Source of the DNA: Cytidiella melzeri
Taxonomy: Eukaryota; Basidiomycota; Agaricomycetes; Polyporales; Irpicaceae
Reading direction: 5' to 3'
DNA length: 52,273 nt
NCBI GenBank assembly: GCA_022592445.1
Contig: JABYQR010000313.1
Coordinates: 1-52,273, forward strand
Shown in pieces: positions 32,589-43,859 of this stretch. The first letter of the stretch is position 1. Each line of letters starts with the position of its first letter. Both the position numbers and the translations under genes were made by a program. The notes under the pieces were generated by a model. That model was not told the DNA's origin. It was given only the letters and a program-made list of their open reading frames with translations, and searched no databases.

Positions 32589-33317
32589 GTGCCTAAAGAC
32601 ACGCGCCCCCGTTTCTCTAAGACCCTCCCACCTACTGAGCCTCAGCTCAAGAGGTGTCTTCCTCCATCTTTCCTCAACGCTCTCGCTGACAAGCGTAAGA
32701 GTGGTCAACCTCATTGTTGGTCTGACAAAGACCTGGTCAACGTTGCCAAGTACGTATCCAAGAAGCCGCCTGTCAAAGGCATCACCCTCACCGTTCCCTC
32801 ATATGAGGAAAATTGCCAACTCTGTGCCTCTGCACAAACATACGGAGAACAAGCTGCTGAGGAGCGTGACCGCACCTTAGCTGAGCAACAAACCCACAAG
32901 CTCACTCTTGCAGAGCGACCAGCAAAGCTTCCTGCACCAACTCCCACCCCCGCAGCACCCAAGCCGGTACTCATCGACTTTAAAAAGTTGTCACCGGTAG
33001 ATCTTGTTGGTATCTTCAGGCCAAAACTTACTGCCGTCCGCACTCGCTTGCAAGCTCTCACGGAGCTTGAAGAACTCCTAAACCGCGCCAACCCCGACCA
33101 CCGTCGCGCGCTGCTTCACCTTGTCAACAAGGTCAATCGTTTCCTCAACCGAGTCGACAATCTCGCACCCGTCACAGCAGACCGCAGGTGGCAGCTCCTG
33201 GACTGGGGTTGCAAAGCAATTGGGAAAGTTTCCTTCAAGCAGCTTCGTAAAAACTACGATAGAGTTTTAGCACAACTTAACGTAGTCAATAGTGATAGCT
33301 ACTTCGAGTGGATTTAG
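32589..33317 (+). CDS. Gypsy pre-gag / gag N-terminal frame (242 residues), unknown domain
   Basis: Intact frame with LKRCLPPSFLNALADKRKSG, WSDKDLVNVAKYVSKKPPVK, a Pro-rich LPAPTPTPAAPKP hinge, KKLSPVDLVGIFRPKLTAV, RRALLHLVNKVNRFLN and QLLDWGCKAIGKVSFKQLRK. Seen three times in this window (27787, 31708, 32589), so it belongs to the element. I know no Pfam family for it. After its TAG (33315-33317) a related frame goes on to the gag start at 33564 through a PCPNRYTQADPTEAVNSKYY stretch. The original may therefore have been one longer Gag with an N-terminal extension. The role is unknown; it is followed by the canonical gag domain. Confidence 0.75.
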   Translation: MPKDTRPRFSKTLPPTEPQLKRCLPPSFLNALADKRKSGQPHCWSDKDLVNVAKYVSKKPPVKGITLTVPSYEENCQLCASAQTYGEQAAEERDRTLAEQQTHKLTLAERPAKLPAPTPTPAAPKPVLIDFKKLSPVDLVGIFRPKLTAVRTRLQALTELEELLNRANPDHRRALLHLVNKVNRFLNRVDNLAPVTADRRWQLLDWGCKAIGKVSFKQLRKNYDRVLAQLNVVNSDSYFEWI

Positions 33318-33563
33318 ACAATCCACGGTTTTTTGCCCATCACGTCGTCTAGCCTCCCTTGCTACAATTACATACACTTCTTCGATTCGAGTGCTCTCAC
33401 AGACGACCACTTCTACGAAGGCATATTCTAAAAGTGTGACAAACAACCGTGCCCAAATCGGTACACTCAGGCAGACCCAACAGAAGCGGTCAACAGCAAA
33501 TACTACTCTGAGCACCACCAGACTCCGAATGAAGACAATCTCCTCCTAATCACCAAAGAAGAC

Positions 33564-34793
33564 ATGGATCCCAACCAGCCTGCTGCCCCAGTTGCCAACC
33601 TGAGCCAGCAAGACGTCTTAAATATGTTGGGCATCCTGACACAAAGGATGGTTGATCTTACCAATCAGGTGGCTGCACTTGCCGCCGCACAGATGCCAGC
33701 GGTTGCCGCTGCTACACACACTTCTTGAGAGAGAAGTATCGTTGAGAAGCCAGTCTCCTTCAAGGGGAAAACATCATCAGAAGCCAGGCTCTTCCGTCAC
33801 GCTTTTATTGTCTGGGCCCAGAACCAGGGCAAGGCGTTCTTCCAGCAAGACGCCCAAGGCCAGGTCCGGCTAGACAACAACGGTGCAAGGATCTTTGATC
33901 CCCACAAACTAATCACCAGCGCCCTGTCCTTCATGCAGGAGGACGCCGCTGATTGGGCTCGCCCTCACATTGAGGAGTTAGCCAATAGCTAACCAGCATT
34001 TGGAAATGACTGGGACATGTTTGTTGAGGCTTTCAAAGCCAAATTTGAGCCTATAGATGCTGTCATGGAGGCCAAGACAAAAGTCGCCAACATGAAGCAA
34101 GGGAACAAGACTTTTGCCGCCCACATCTCCGAGTTTGAGACATGGGCCCCTTGCACTGGCTGGAGCCAGCAGGACCTCTTTGATTGTCTCAAGTTGAGCT
34201 TGAGCACCGAGTACTTGCAATGCGTCTTGTACTTTCAGACCCGCGCCGCCACCTATGACGCACTCAAAGACCAATGCAAAGCGGTCGATGCTCAGCTCGC
34301 CGACTTGCAAAACAGCACGGGCAAGGTCATAGTGGACAGCTCGTCAGGGCACGGCAAGTCCCATCAGCAGGCATTCCGCGATCCCAACGCTATGGAGATC
34401 AATGCCTCCCGTTTCTCTGCCTCGTTCAACTCGCTCTTTGCGGGTCTGGGCAAGCAGGAGATCTTCCAGAAATGGAAGAAGGAGATGAGCAAGCGCTGCT
34501 CGGTTTGTGGGTCCGAGAACCACAAGAAAAGGGACTCAAAGCACCCTGATGACCCAGTCTGCAACCACTGCGGTGGCATCAGACACTTGGGGGCAGTTTG
34601 CCTGAAACGGCTCCAAGGTGTCCCTAAGGGACAAAAAGTTGCTGCTACCTTGTTGACCTCGTCGACTACTACCCCGGCGAAGCAAGACGCATCCAATGAC
34701 AAGGATGCTAAGATTGCGGCACTCAAGGACATGCTTGACATCCAAAAGAAGCAAATGGATGAGATGGCAGCCAAAATCAATGCGGTTTTTTGA
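33564..34793 (+). pseudogene. Gypsy Gag with CCHC knuckle, two premature stops
   Basis: From MDPNQPAAPVANLSQQDVLN through SFKGKTSSEARLFRHAFIVW, GQVRLDNNGARIFDPHKLI, MFVEAFKAKFEPIDAVMEAK and FETWAPCTGWSQQDLFDCLK to a paired Cys region, CSVCGSENH, then CNHCGGIRHLGAVC (C-x2-C-x4-H-x4-C). It ends after KKQMDEMAAKINAVF. Premature TGA at 33726-33728 and TAA at 33990-33992; the sister element at 28726 has Arg (AGG) and Lys (AAA) at these places. The protein would coat the RNA in the particle. Confidence 0.88.
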
Positions 34794-34799
34794 AGCGGA

Positions 34800-37700
34800 C
34801 TTGTGACACAGCCGCAACTGCGAGTCCCCCAGATACCCTATCCCTGCCTCCTTTGTCCTCCTCGTCTTCTGCCTTGTCTTCCTCGTGTACAACGTCTACT
34901 CCATGCCCGTCGTCTACTATCTCCTCATGTACTATATCGTTGCTAGATCGGTTATCATCTCATTTCCGAATACATGTACTAGTTAAAGGTCTGAATAGAA
35001 GCATTCGCATTTCTGCTATAATTAATTCAGAAGCTACGTCTTTATTCATTAGTCACCAGTTTGTCAAGAAGCATAAGGTTATTCAGCACCTGCTCAAAAG
35101 GGTCATCTCATTGCATAACATCGATGGAACTAAGAATAAAGCTGGCGGATTAACACACTTTGGTTGCCTTACGCTCACAGTCGGAGATCACACAGAAAAG
35201 GCAGAACTTCTCGTCACAGACCTATGTCCAGAAGACGTCATTCTTGGGCTGTCACGGCTCAAATGTGTAAACCCCACCGTTAACTGGGAAAAAGGAGAGA
35301 TGACAACTCCGAGCAGCTCGGAAGAATCTCCTGATGAACCTTTCCAGAAGGTTGACGGTAACCGCAAAGAACATAAGCAGTGGGTCAAAGCCGGTATCAT
35401 CCAAGCCACCACTGACAAAGTCTGGTGTATGGCCGGCTTTACCTACTCTACTAAACTTGCTGCCGAAGCAAACAAAGCTAAAGCTCAGTGCTCCTTCGAA
35501 GACATCGTTCCATCAGAGTATCACAGACACGCTAAAGTCTTCTCTGAGGAAGAGTCTAGTTGGCTAGCCCAGCATCAGCCCTGGGACCTTCAATTGATCT
35601 CAAACCAGACGCTCCTGAGACCATCAAATCAAACGTTTATCCTATGCCTCTGAACGAACAAGCCGAGCTTGACAAGTTCATTCAGGAGAACCTATCAAAA
35701 GGTTACATCACGCCTTCCAAGTCTTCAATGGCTTCTCCAGTCTTCTTCATCAAAAAGAAGGACAACAAACTCCGACTTATTCAGGACTACTGTAAACTCA
35801 ACAACATCACTGTAAAGAACCGCTACCCTCTACTACTTGCCACCGACATCATCAACAAGCTCAAGGGTGCAAAGATCTTCACAAAGTTTGATGTTTGTTG
35901 GAGATATCACAATGTCTGCATCAAAGAAGGAGACAAGTACAAAGCGGCCTTTGTTACCAACCGAGGACTCTTTAAACCTAAAGTCATGTTCTTTGGTCCC
36001 ACGAACTCACCCGCTACCTTCCAAGCTCTGATGAACAACATCTCTGCTGACCTCGTCGCCGAGGGCAAGGTGGCTGTCTATCTAGATGACATCTTGATCT
36101 AGAGCAACAACCTGACAGAGCACCGCAAGGTTGTACATGAAGTCCTCAAGCGACTTCAGCAACACAATCTGTATCTTTGTCCGGAAAAGTGCGAGTTTGA
36201 GAAATCTGAGATTGAGTACCTTGGATTGATTATTTGCGCCGGCGAGGTAGCTATGGACCCTGTCAAAGTCCAAGCAGTTTCTACATGGCCCACACCCAAG
36301 AAAATCAAAGAAGTTAGAGGGTTCATAGGGTTTGCCAACTTCTACCAACGCTTCATCCAAGACTTCTCAAAGCATGCGCGGCCCCTACACAACCTTACTA
36401 AGAAGAATGTACCGTTCGTCTGGGGTCCAGCACAAGAGACTGCCTTCACGTTGCTAAAGAAGGCCTTTACCACTAAGCCTATCTTGGCAGTCTGGGACCC
36501 TGAACTCCCTACACGTCTAGAAGTCGATGCTTCGGGCTATGCGACCGGTGGAATCATCTCCCAGAAATCAAAGGAAGATGGATTCTACCACCCTATTGCC
36601 TACAAATCCGCATCTATGACTGAAGCTGAGCGTAACTACAAAATCTTTGATCGGGAGATGTTAGCCATCACCGAGGCTCTCAAAGATTGGCGCCACTACC
36701 TTGAGGGGCTCAAGGAACCATTTGAGATCTGGACAGATCACGCGAACCTGCAGTACTGGAAAACTGCGCAACACCTCACTCGACGTCAAGCACGTTGGTC
36801 ACTACTCTTGGCTGACTTCGACTTCGTGTTGGTACACAAGCCCGGTAGTACCATGATACACGCTGATCCCCTTTCTCGTCTTCACTCTCATGCTGTCACG
36901 GACGAAGAAGACAACAAGGATCAGGTGGTACTGAAACCGGAACACTTCCGGATCCTTGCTACCAGTGCCCTCGCCACTGCTTCTCCACTTGAATCAAAGA
37001 TCTGAGAATGCACGGAGCAAGAAGCAGAAGTCGCACAAGCTCTTGCTACCCTTCAAAAGAAGGGTCCTCGCAAACTTGTCGGCGGTTTACTCGAATGGGA
37101 AGAGAGTGACGGACTCATCTATTACGAGGGAAAACTCTATATCCCTAATAACAAAGAGCTCCGTTATGAAATAGTCAAATCTTGCCATGACACCCCCGCC
37201 GCTGGTCATCCAGGAAAACATGGCACCATAGAGCTAGTCTCACGACACTATTGGTGGCTGAAGATGAATGCCTTTGTAGAGACTTACGTACTAGGCTGTG
37301 ATTGCTGTCAACGCTATAAGTCAGCTCCGCACCCTAAAGCAGTACTACAGCCTCAGGAAACTCCGGCCGGACCTTGGGGACACATCGGAGTAGATCTCAT
37401 CACTCAGCTACCACCTTCTAAGGGATTTGATTCGATCGTGGTCTACGTCGACTATTACTCCGATCAAATACACATCATCCCTACCACCACTAAGGTTAAC
37501 GCTGAGGGGATTGCCGATCTACATTACAAAGAAGTATTCCAACTTCACGGCATTCCCAAGAAGGTGTTCTCTGACCGAGGACCCCAGTTTGCAGCGCGCT
37601 TCATGCATGCGCTCTATCACCGCTTAGGCATAGAGACTGGTTTTACAACCGCCTATCATCTGCCGGCGGCTGAGTTTGCACTCAACTCGCGAGTACATGC

Positions 37701-38499
37701 GGGTAATTCACAAACACCGTTTGAGGTCATCTACGGATATCGCCCCGACTTCACCATACCAGTTGGCAAGCGAAGCAATATCCCGTCGCTTGATGAGCGC
37801 CTTGACAACATGGCTCGAGTACGCAAAGAGACCGAAGCAGCTCTTCGTCTAAGCAAAGAAAAGATGAAGCAACTTTATGAGTCTGAGAAGTGCTCTCCAC
37901 GCGTCTTCCAAGTAGGGGACATGGTCTGGCTAAACGCTAAGAATGTCCAGATTCACCAGGCTACCCCTAAACTCGGTCCTCGACAACTCGGCCCATACAA
38001 GGTCATCAAACACATTGGCGATCTCAATTACAAACTCGATCTACCCAGCTATCTCTGAATCCACCCCGTCTTCCATATCAACCGTCTAAGTCCCTGGCAC
38101 GACAACAGCAAAGACGTACCTCCACCTCCTGATCCTATTGTCATAGAAGGAGAAGAACAGTACGTCGTCGAAAAGGTGCTAGACAGCAGGCTACACGGAC
38201 GTTGGAAGAAATTGCAATTCCTTGTCAAATGGGAAGGATATTCAGACGGACACAATAGCTGGGAACCAATAGAAAACCTTGAGAATAGTCAAGAAGCGAT
38301 TGACAATTTCTACAAAACAAACCCTGGAGTGCCCCGGGTCATCAAAGCTTCACTCTTTGCAGATCTCCGCTTGCACTTTTGGGAATTCAATACCCAGACC
38401 GACCCTGCTTTCCTTCGCACGAGCTATCCATCTACATACAATCTTAGCTGGGATGAAGGCAAACATATCAGTCTGGATATCTCAAGAACATCACACTGA
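34800..38499 (+). pseudogene. Gypsy Pol: protease, RT, RNase H, integrase, chromodomain
   Basis: In order. Protease: INSEATSLFISHQF at about 35021-35062, where the catalytic DSG is changed to NSE (35024-35032). RT: ASPVFFIKKKDNKLRLIQDY, IFTKFDVCWRYHN and VAVYLDDILI, followed by TAG (36100-36102). RNase H: RLEVDASGYATGG, DREMLAI and IWTDHANLQYW. Integrase: HHCC zinc module (AAGHPGKHG .. CDCCQRYK), GVDLITQLPP and VFSDRGPQFA. Then at AYHL-PAAEFALNSR about 35-40 codons are missing, including the third catalytic residue (Glu). After a stop at about 38056 comes IHPVFHINRLSPWHD, then a chromodomain (YVVEKVLDSRLHG, FLVKWEGYSDGHNSWEPIEN). Further stops occur (near 37003). The chromodomain normally directs integration to heterochromatin. 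Confidence 0.93.
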
Positions 38500-38651
38500 C
38501 GAGTAACATCGAGTCAACAACACCAGAAGGGGAGAAACTTCCTAGCATCCTTCTGAGTAGACCATCGGGGCAATTCTGCTGAATCCCTGTAGACAGGTAG
38601 AAGACCTCTATCACCACAGCACAGTGATGCTTCGCGAGGATGTTCAATTTT

Positions 38652-38664
38652 AGGAGGGGGGTAA
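38652..38664 (+). other. Polypurine tract
   Basis: AGGAGGGGGGTAA directly upstream of the 3' LTR; the plus-strand primer site of the element. Confidence 0.8.
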
Positions 38665-39422
38665 TGTTGTGGATGGCCCGACTAGCCCTTAATTTTCGCA
38701 ATTTACCTCTTGTTTTTATCTGTAAGACTCCTGGCTGCAGCTCAGTTGCAACCTTCTCTGCATAAACTCCCTTTGCACGTCTATTAAGCGCCCGTATCAC
38801 GTGGCTTAGACGCTCCACACGGTCACATTACTTGCTAATATGTCACACTGGCATGTGACTCAGCTTAAGTAAGACCACATGGCTACAAACACATGGCTCA
38901 GCCCATAGCTAGGGTTTGACGTCATAGATACCGTTCACATGGGCTCCTTTTGTTCTTTCTCTATTGTTCTCTTTATGGAAGGATGTTCTCACAGGTGTGG
39001 GAATGGAATACAATAGTTGGTCTCCTTTTAGATAGATTCTCTCACGGGTAGAGTTCTTGGCAAGGTCTAGACAATAGCTATTGTTCTCCTTTAGGTAGCT
39101 CTTTTGTTCTTCGTTCACATGGCTTCTTGAAAAGCCTGCCCTCAACATGGTCTGTGTGTAGGTCCCTGAAGTCTATATATACTGCTGCATCTATGCTCCT
39201 AGCCCTTCATCTCGACCTCTTGGTCTTCACTGGGCTAGGTAAGCCACCCCCTCTTGTACTATATAGCTGGTAGTACAAATACTAACTTGGTCTTTACTGG
39301 GCTAGATACTTGTATAAAGTTTGATAGCTGGTGAGAGCACTGTGCTACACGCCTGCCACCACCTTCTCGTCAATATCCACATTGTGTCCCTGTCTGTCAC
39401 GTCAAGCCCTGTCTCTGTGTCA
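38665..39422 (+). repeat. LTR-A, 3' LTR of the chromodomain Gypsy element
   Basis: Starts TGTTGTGGATGG, ends CTGTGTCA. TATATAT near 39174 and ATCTCGACCT at 39209-39218, then the GTAAGC..TACTAAC intron-like segment. Confidence 0.92.
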
Positions 39423-39574
39423 AGAACAGCTTTTATTACTGCCTTGCCTACAATACTGAACTGTTAATTATTCTAGGTTACTTCATTATTTTGAACAGCT
39501 TTCGTTACTAACATGACCAGAACACTCAATTTTTGATAGTTTTGAATCCTCACTTTCATCCGTGGACTGGTTAC
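39423..39574. other. AT-rich DNA between LTRs
   Basis: No gene. It continues after the LTR-B insertion at 40260, so 39423-39574 and 40260-40604 were once one stretch. Confidence 0.6.
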
Positions 39575-40254
39575 TGTCACAGATTTTCAAGGTTTCTACA
39601 AGACTTGCCTTACCAGGCAACGGTATTATTGGGAATATTTAAGCGCTTATCCAGCGCTTATCTGGCGCTTATCAGGCGCCTATTCCGGCGCTTATTCTCA
39701 GTGCCTATCAATTGATGCGCTGATGCGCCTTCTGTCTCTGATGCGCTGATGCGCTCCTTTCCTTATCTGTGTATCACATGATAGAACTCTCTGGAACATT
39801 GTGGAACATGCTGGAACTATGATGTCATAGTATAGAACATTCCATTAGATGATGTCATAGTTCTTAGAACCTTCTGGAAAAGTCTAGCCTTGTCTTAGAA
39901 CAAGCTAGAACAAGTCTAGCCTTGGAGCTGGGTCATGGGGTCAGGTCATGGGGACAATTGCTATTGGTTGATTATTGAAGTGGCACCACTAGGGCATAGG
40001 GCATGCTTAGTAAGGTAGATTACTTCGCTTACTCATGTAGGTATTAGGGGTCTTAGGGTAGTACCTGGGGTCCTCCCCTTCATGTATATATAGAGGCACT
40101 CCTGAGGGCATATCCCCTCAGTCTTATCCACTCTGTTGATAAAGGACTACCTTGTACTCTCCAGTACTTCGCTCACCACACCTCTTACACTCTATCTCAC
40201 TATCTCCCCTTCAAGTTTAACAACTATCTGGTGAGTGTAACCTTAACTGTTACA
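39575..40254 (+). mobile_element. Solo LTR-B with target duplication GTTAC
   Basis: From TGTCACAGATTTTC to CTGTTACA, flanked by GTTAC at 39570-39574 and 40255-40259. TATATATAG near 40085. Most of it matches the reversed copy at 30131-30805. Confidence 0.9.
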
Positions 40255-40609
40255 GTTACCAATAATTAATTTTGTTCTGAATTTAATTGAAGTCAATTTA
40301 TCATCGATAACAGGATTTCTCACCTTGTTGCCAAAGGACTGACTTTTTAAAAGTCAACTTGAACTCTTACTTTTTTAAGTAATTTTGCTTGCAAATAGTA
40401 TTTTGTTACTAACTTGGGTAAAAGACTTACTTGATGAATAATTTTATCAACTAACTTGCCCATATTGCTTACTTTTATGATTGATTTTGGATTCTCACCT
40501 GTATTAGTAACATATTGCTTATAATAGCTTATCTACCACAAATGCTTACTTTGGTAAGTAGTTATGGACTGGTAACAAATTTCATTAGTAACTTGCCAGG
40601 AATACCTAC
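40255..40609. other. AT-rich DNA with irregular TTACT repeats
   Basis: No gene; frequent CTTACTT/GTTACTAACTT motifs at uneven spacing. Confidence 0.5.
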
Positions 40610-41364
40610 TGTCACGGAGACAGAGCTTGACGCAGCAACTAGGGACAAGATGTGGAAGACAATGACAAGGTGGTGGCAGGTGTGTAGACAACGCTCTCAC
40701 CAACTATACACCTTGTTCAGGTAGCTAGCCCAGTAAAGACCAAGTTAATATTCAGTCTGCCAGCTATGTAGTACAGAGGAGGTTTGCTTACCTAGCCCAG
40801 TAAAGACCAAGAGGTTGAGATGGGGGGCTAGGAGCGCACATGCAGCAGTATATATAGACTTCAGGGACCTGCGCACAGACCATGTTGAGGGCAGGTTTTG
40901 CAAGAAGCCATATGAACAAAGAAAAAAAGAACTACCTAAAGGAGAACAATAGCTATTGTCTAGACTTTGCCAAGAACTCTACTCGTGAGAGAATCTATCT
41001 AAAAGGAGACCAACTATTGTATTCCATTCCCACACCTGTGAGAACATTCTTCCATAAAGAGCACAATAGGGAAAGAACAAAAGGAGTCCATGTGAACGGT
41101 ATCTATGATGTCAAACCCTAGCTATGGGCTGAGCCATGTGGTTGTAGCCATGTGGTCTTACTTAAGCTAAGTCACATGCCAGTGTGACGTAGTAGCAAGT
41201 AACGTGACCATGTAGAGCATCCAAGCCATGTGATACGGGCGCTTAATAGTTGTGCAAAGGAGTTTGTGCATAGAAGGTTGCAACTGGGTTGCAGCCCGGA
41301 GTTTTACACATAAAAACAAGAGGTATATTGCGAAAAATAAGGGCTATTTGGGCCATCCACGACA
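40610..41364 (-). mobile_element. Solo LTR-A, reversed
   Basis: From TGTCACGGAGACAG to GGCCATCCACGACA. Flanks CCTAC (40605-40609) and CTTAC (41365-41369) match at four of five bases, consistent with a target duplication in which one C has changed to T. Confidence 0.9.
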
Positions 41365-41888
41365 CTTACTTGTACAAGTAATTTTATTACTAGTAACTAA
41401 CTTTGCTACCTACGTGTCTGTATTGCAAAACCCAAGTTGTAACCCAGTGGGTCATAAAGTCACATTGTTGCTAGGCCGTGTTTGTTATGCTGATGACCTG
41501 AGAAAATCTGTAGCAAATGGATTAGCTGAGTTTCAATCTGAGTCTGGGCAATCTTTTCAAGTATGTGGCCATAACTTCCTCAATTCTCCTCTGAATTGGA
41601 AGATTTTGTTACCAGCCCATTGGCAAGACATAGGGCTATCCCCAATGGTGTATAATCTGTACCCATATGTGCCCATTTGCCAGCTGTGAAAATCAAAAAC
41701 TGTATTTTGATGGGAAAATGGGATCCATCACAAAGCTTTGAAGGGCTAGTAACAAAGTCAATGTAGTCCTATCAATTTGATTCATCTCACTATTACAGAA
41801 TCTGTTACAAATTCCCACACTTTGGGGGACAGTTGCGTTACATCTACGGAGACATCAAAGCAGTTGCCTGCACTGGAACAATTCTACT
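41365..41888. other. Copy of a dispersed repeat family
   Basis: About 41530-41760 resembles 44990-45290 (shared AATCTGAGTCTGG, GGCCATAACTT, CATAGGGCTATCC-AATGGTGTAT). No protein function seen. Confidence 0.6.
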
Positions 41889-42468
41889 TCAATGTGCAGG
41901 CATGTCAAATACCTTCAGTTTGTGTGCCCACCAGTAAGCCTGTCTGTACAGTTCCGGTTTGTAATGTATCAATTTCCCCAATGCTTCCACTAAGGCCAGC
42001 TTTTCCTCTCTGTTGTATGGTTTTCCAGGATCAGGGGTATTGAGAAGCCGCCTAATAGGCCCATTAACAGCTGCAAACTGTAACAGCTCGTATGAAGGTG
42101 GATCAACTGAGCAGTGAAGTTTTGTTAGAGACTTTTTGATGAATAGCATGCAGAGTGGGAGTCACCTTTTGGGTCCCATTTATGAAGCAGTGCTTCATTT
42201 TTCTCTGTAGATCCCTTTCCGTCTGAAGATAGTTGGTGAGATTGATTTGAGCAACATCATGCAGACTGGGAAAGCCACCTTTTGGTCTATGGGGGTTGAG
42301 GTTCAGAACATTTCTGAGCCAGCGTCCCTCCAGCAATTTGTTGGTATTCCTGGAGGCAATTGAATATTGGTGTTCTCTCTTGCAGAATGGGGCAGCAGCC
42401 ACAGTCACTGTATGGAGTGCACCAGTAGCAATGATTGCAACCAGAACTAAAGAGGTTGAGAACCGCAT
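41889..42468 (-). CDS. Candidate small secreted protein (frame break or intron inside)
   Basis: Minus strand, Met at 42468. MRFSTSLVLVAIIATGALHT followed by VTVAAAP is a good signal peptide with an Ala-rich cleavage region near residue 26. The body includes NKLLEGRWLRNVLNLNPHRP and LTNYLQTERDLQRKMKHC. Its frame stops at about 42103. A second frame, overlapping from 42149, continues SYELLQFAAVNGPIRRLLN, EEKLALVEALGKLIHYKPEL and YRQAYWWAHKLKVFDMPAH to a stop at 41889. Joining the two needs an intron (acceptor CTGCTCAG near 42108) or a 1-bp frameshift. About 200 residues in total. No known domain; function unknown. It lies alone among repeats. Confidence 0.5.
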
Positions 42469-43859
42469 GAACAGTATAGGAATTGGATCTGGAAGGGTTG
42501 TTTGAAGAGTTCAGAAAGACAGTAAGATTGCTAACTGTGAGATGACTTCAATACAATGACCCAAGGTGAGTGCAGCAAAAAACTGATGTACTTACAGACC
42601 AGCACTAAAGCAATGAAAAGGACCAGAGCAATGAGGGAGTACTAAGGTACAACAATGTTGGCAAGGGGCTTAATATGCTCATGTCTCATGTGCAGTGCTG
42701 ATGAAACAAACACATTTGTATGCTTCCAGACAGGATACACGGGTTGGAGATGTCTGAACCTAGCTCCTGTCTGTAGGACATGTACTACTTGGAGTTTTGA
42801 TGGTCAAATGCTGTGTTGTTTCACTGATGTATCATCACCAAGTGTGTTGGGAAAATGTCCACAAGCTCCCTGTTGTTGGGTGAGTGCCTGTCTGGTTACA
42901 ATTCCTGAAGAATGAAGAATAATTGTCCCAGTGTGCACCAGCACATTGATGCCTTTTCAGATGTGACCCTTTTGTCCCCCAAAGTGTGGGAATTTGATGG
43001 CAGAATACAGACAGTAACAGTGTCAATAACAAAACAATGAATCCAGCTGATGGCATCACACTGGCCTTGTTATCAGCCCTTTATAACTAGTGTTAGCAAG
43101 GCCGGCAAGCGGCAAGTACAATCCCTGAAGATTGAATGAAATATTACTTTTTGAGCCAGATTTGTAAGTAAACTTGGTGCTGGTAGCAGCCTGAACAGGT
43201 AATTTTGTTGGGAATAGCTTCTTCAAGGAGTCATGTTTAGTAAGTCGGTGGTTTGTCTTCACTGGAGCACACAATCATTCATGAAAGAAGAGGGACTGTG
43301 CTGTATTGTTTGAAGTGCAACAATGGGTGTGGGCACAGAATTCAAACATGTTTGTGGAGTAGAGCATGGAGATTAAGATTGTTTGACATGTGTCTTCTTC
43401 TTAATGGTGTTGAATTATATTAGATACTCTAGATAAAACTTGGTAAACTGCAGGAGCAGGGCTACAAGTGATTATGTTATTGATAGCAAATTGAAAAACC
43501 ATATAGCGTGAAATAGTCAATTGCACCGGTGACTTTGTTACTAAACAGAACCTCAGTAAACAACTCTGTTCCTGGTAAGGATCTTACCAAGCTGTCTGGT
43601 CATGAATATTGACTGTATTACGGGCATTTGCTATTGGTGACGCCTTTGATAGGCAACTTGATCTGGGATAAAGTGACTGTACTACAATTGATAAGTTTGG
43701 TTGCAGGAAAAGGAGCCATACATTGATGAAGGTAGTCACCAGTGGTAGCAAGGGGCTTCACCTATCTTGTCATTAATCTTGTGCGGTGTTCACTGCTGAT
43801 TCTAGAAAATGACTTGCTTCAAGAATGAAGGGCTGGAGGGTGTCTCATTAGATCAATTG
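42469..43859. other. Repeat-rich DNA, no recognisable gene
   Basis: 42995-43077 is nearly identical to the reverse complement of the spacer region of the palindrome (about 45252-45335), so it is a dispersed-repeat copy. Other frames (42835-43059) overlap this repeat and look spurious. Confidence 0.55.

Larger units (their letters stand above)
30806..39422 (+). mobile_element. Chromodomain Ty3/Gypsy retrotransposon, near full length, inactive
   Basis: 5' LTR 30806-31562, primer site, partly duplicated 5' region, gag, protease, RT, RNase H, integrase with chromodomain, purine tract GGAGGGGGG before the 3' LTR 38665-39422. Domain order and chromodomain place it among chromoviruses. Flanks CCTGG (30801-30805) and AGAAC (39423-39427) do not match, so the ends have recombined or the element was rearranged. 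Multiple stops and a deletion in integrase make it defective. Confidence 0.92.
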
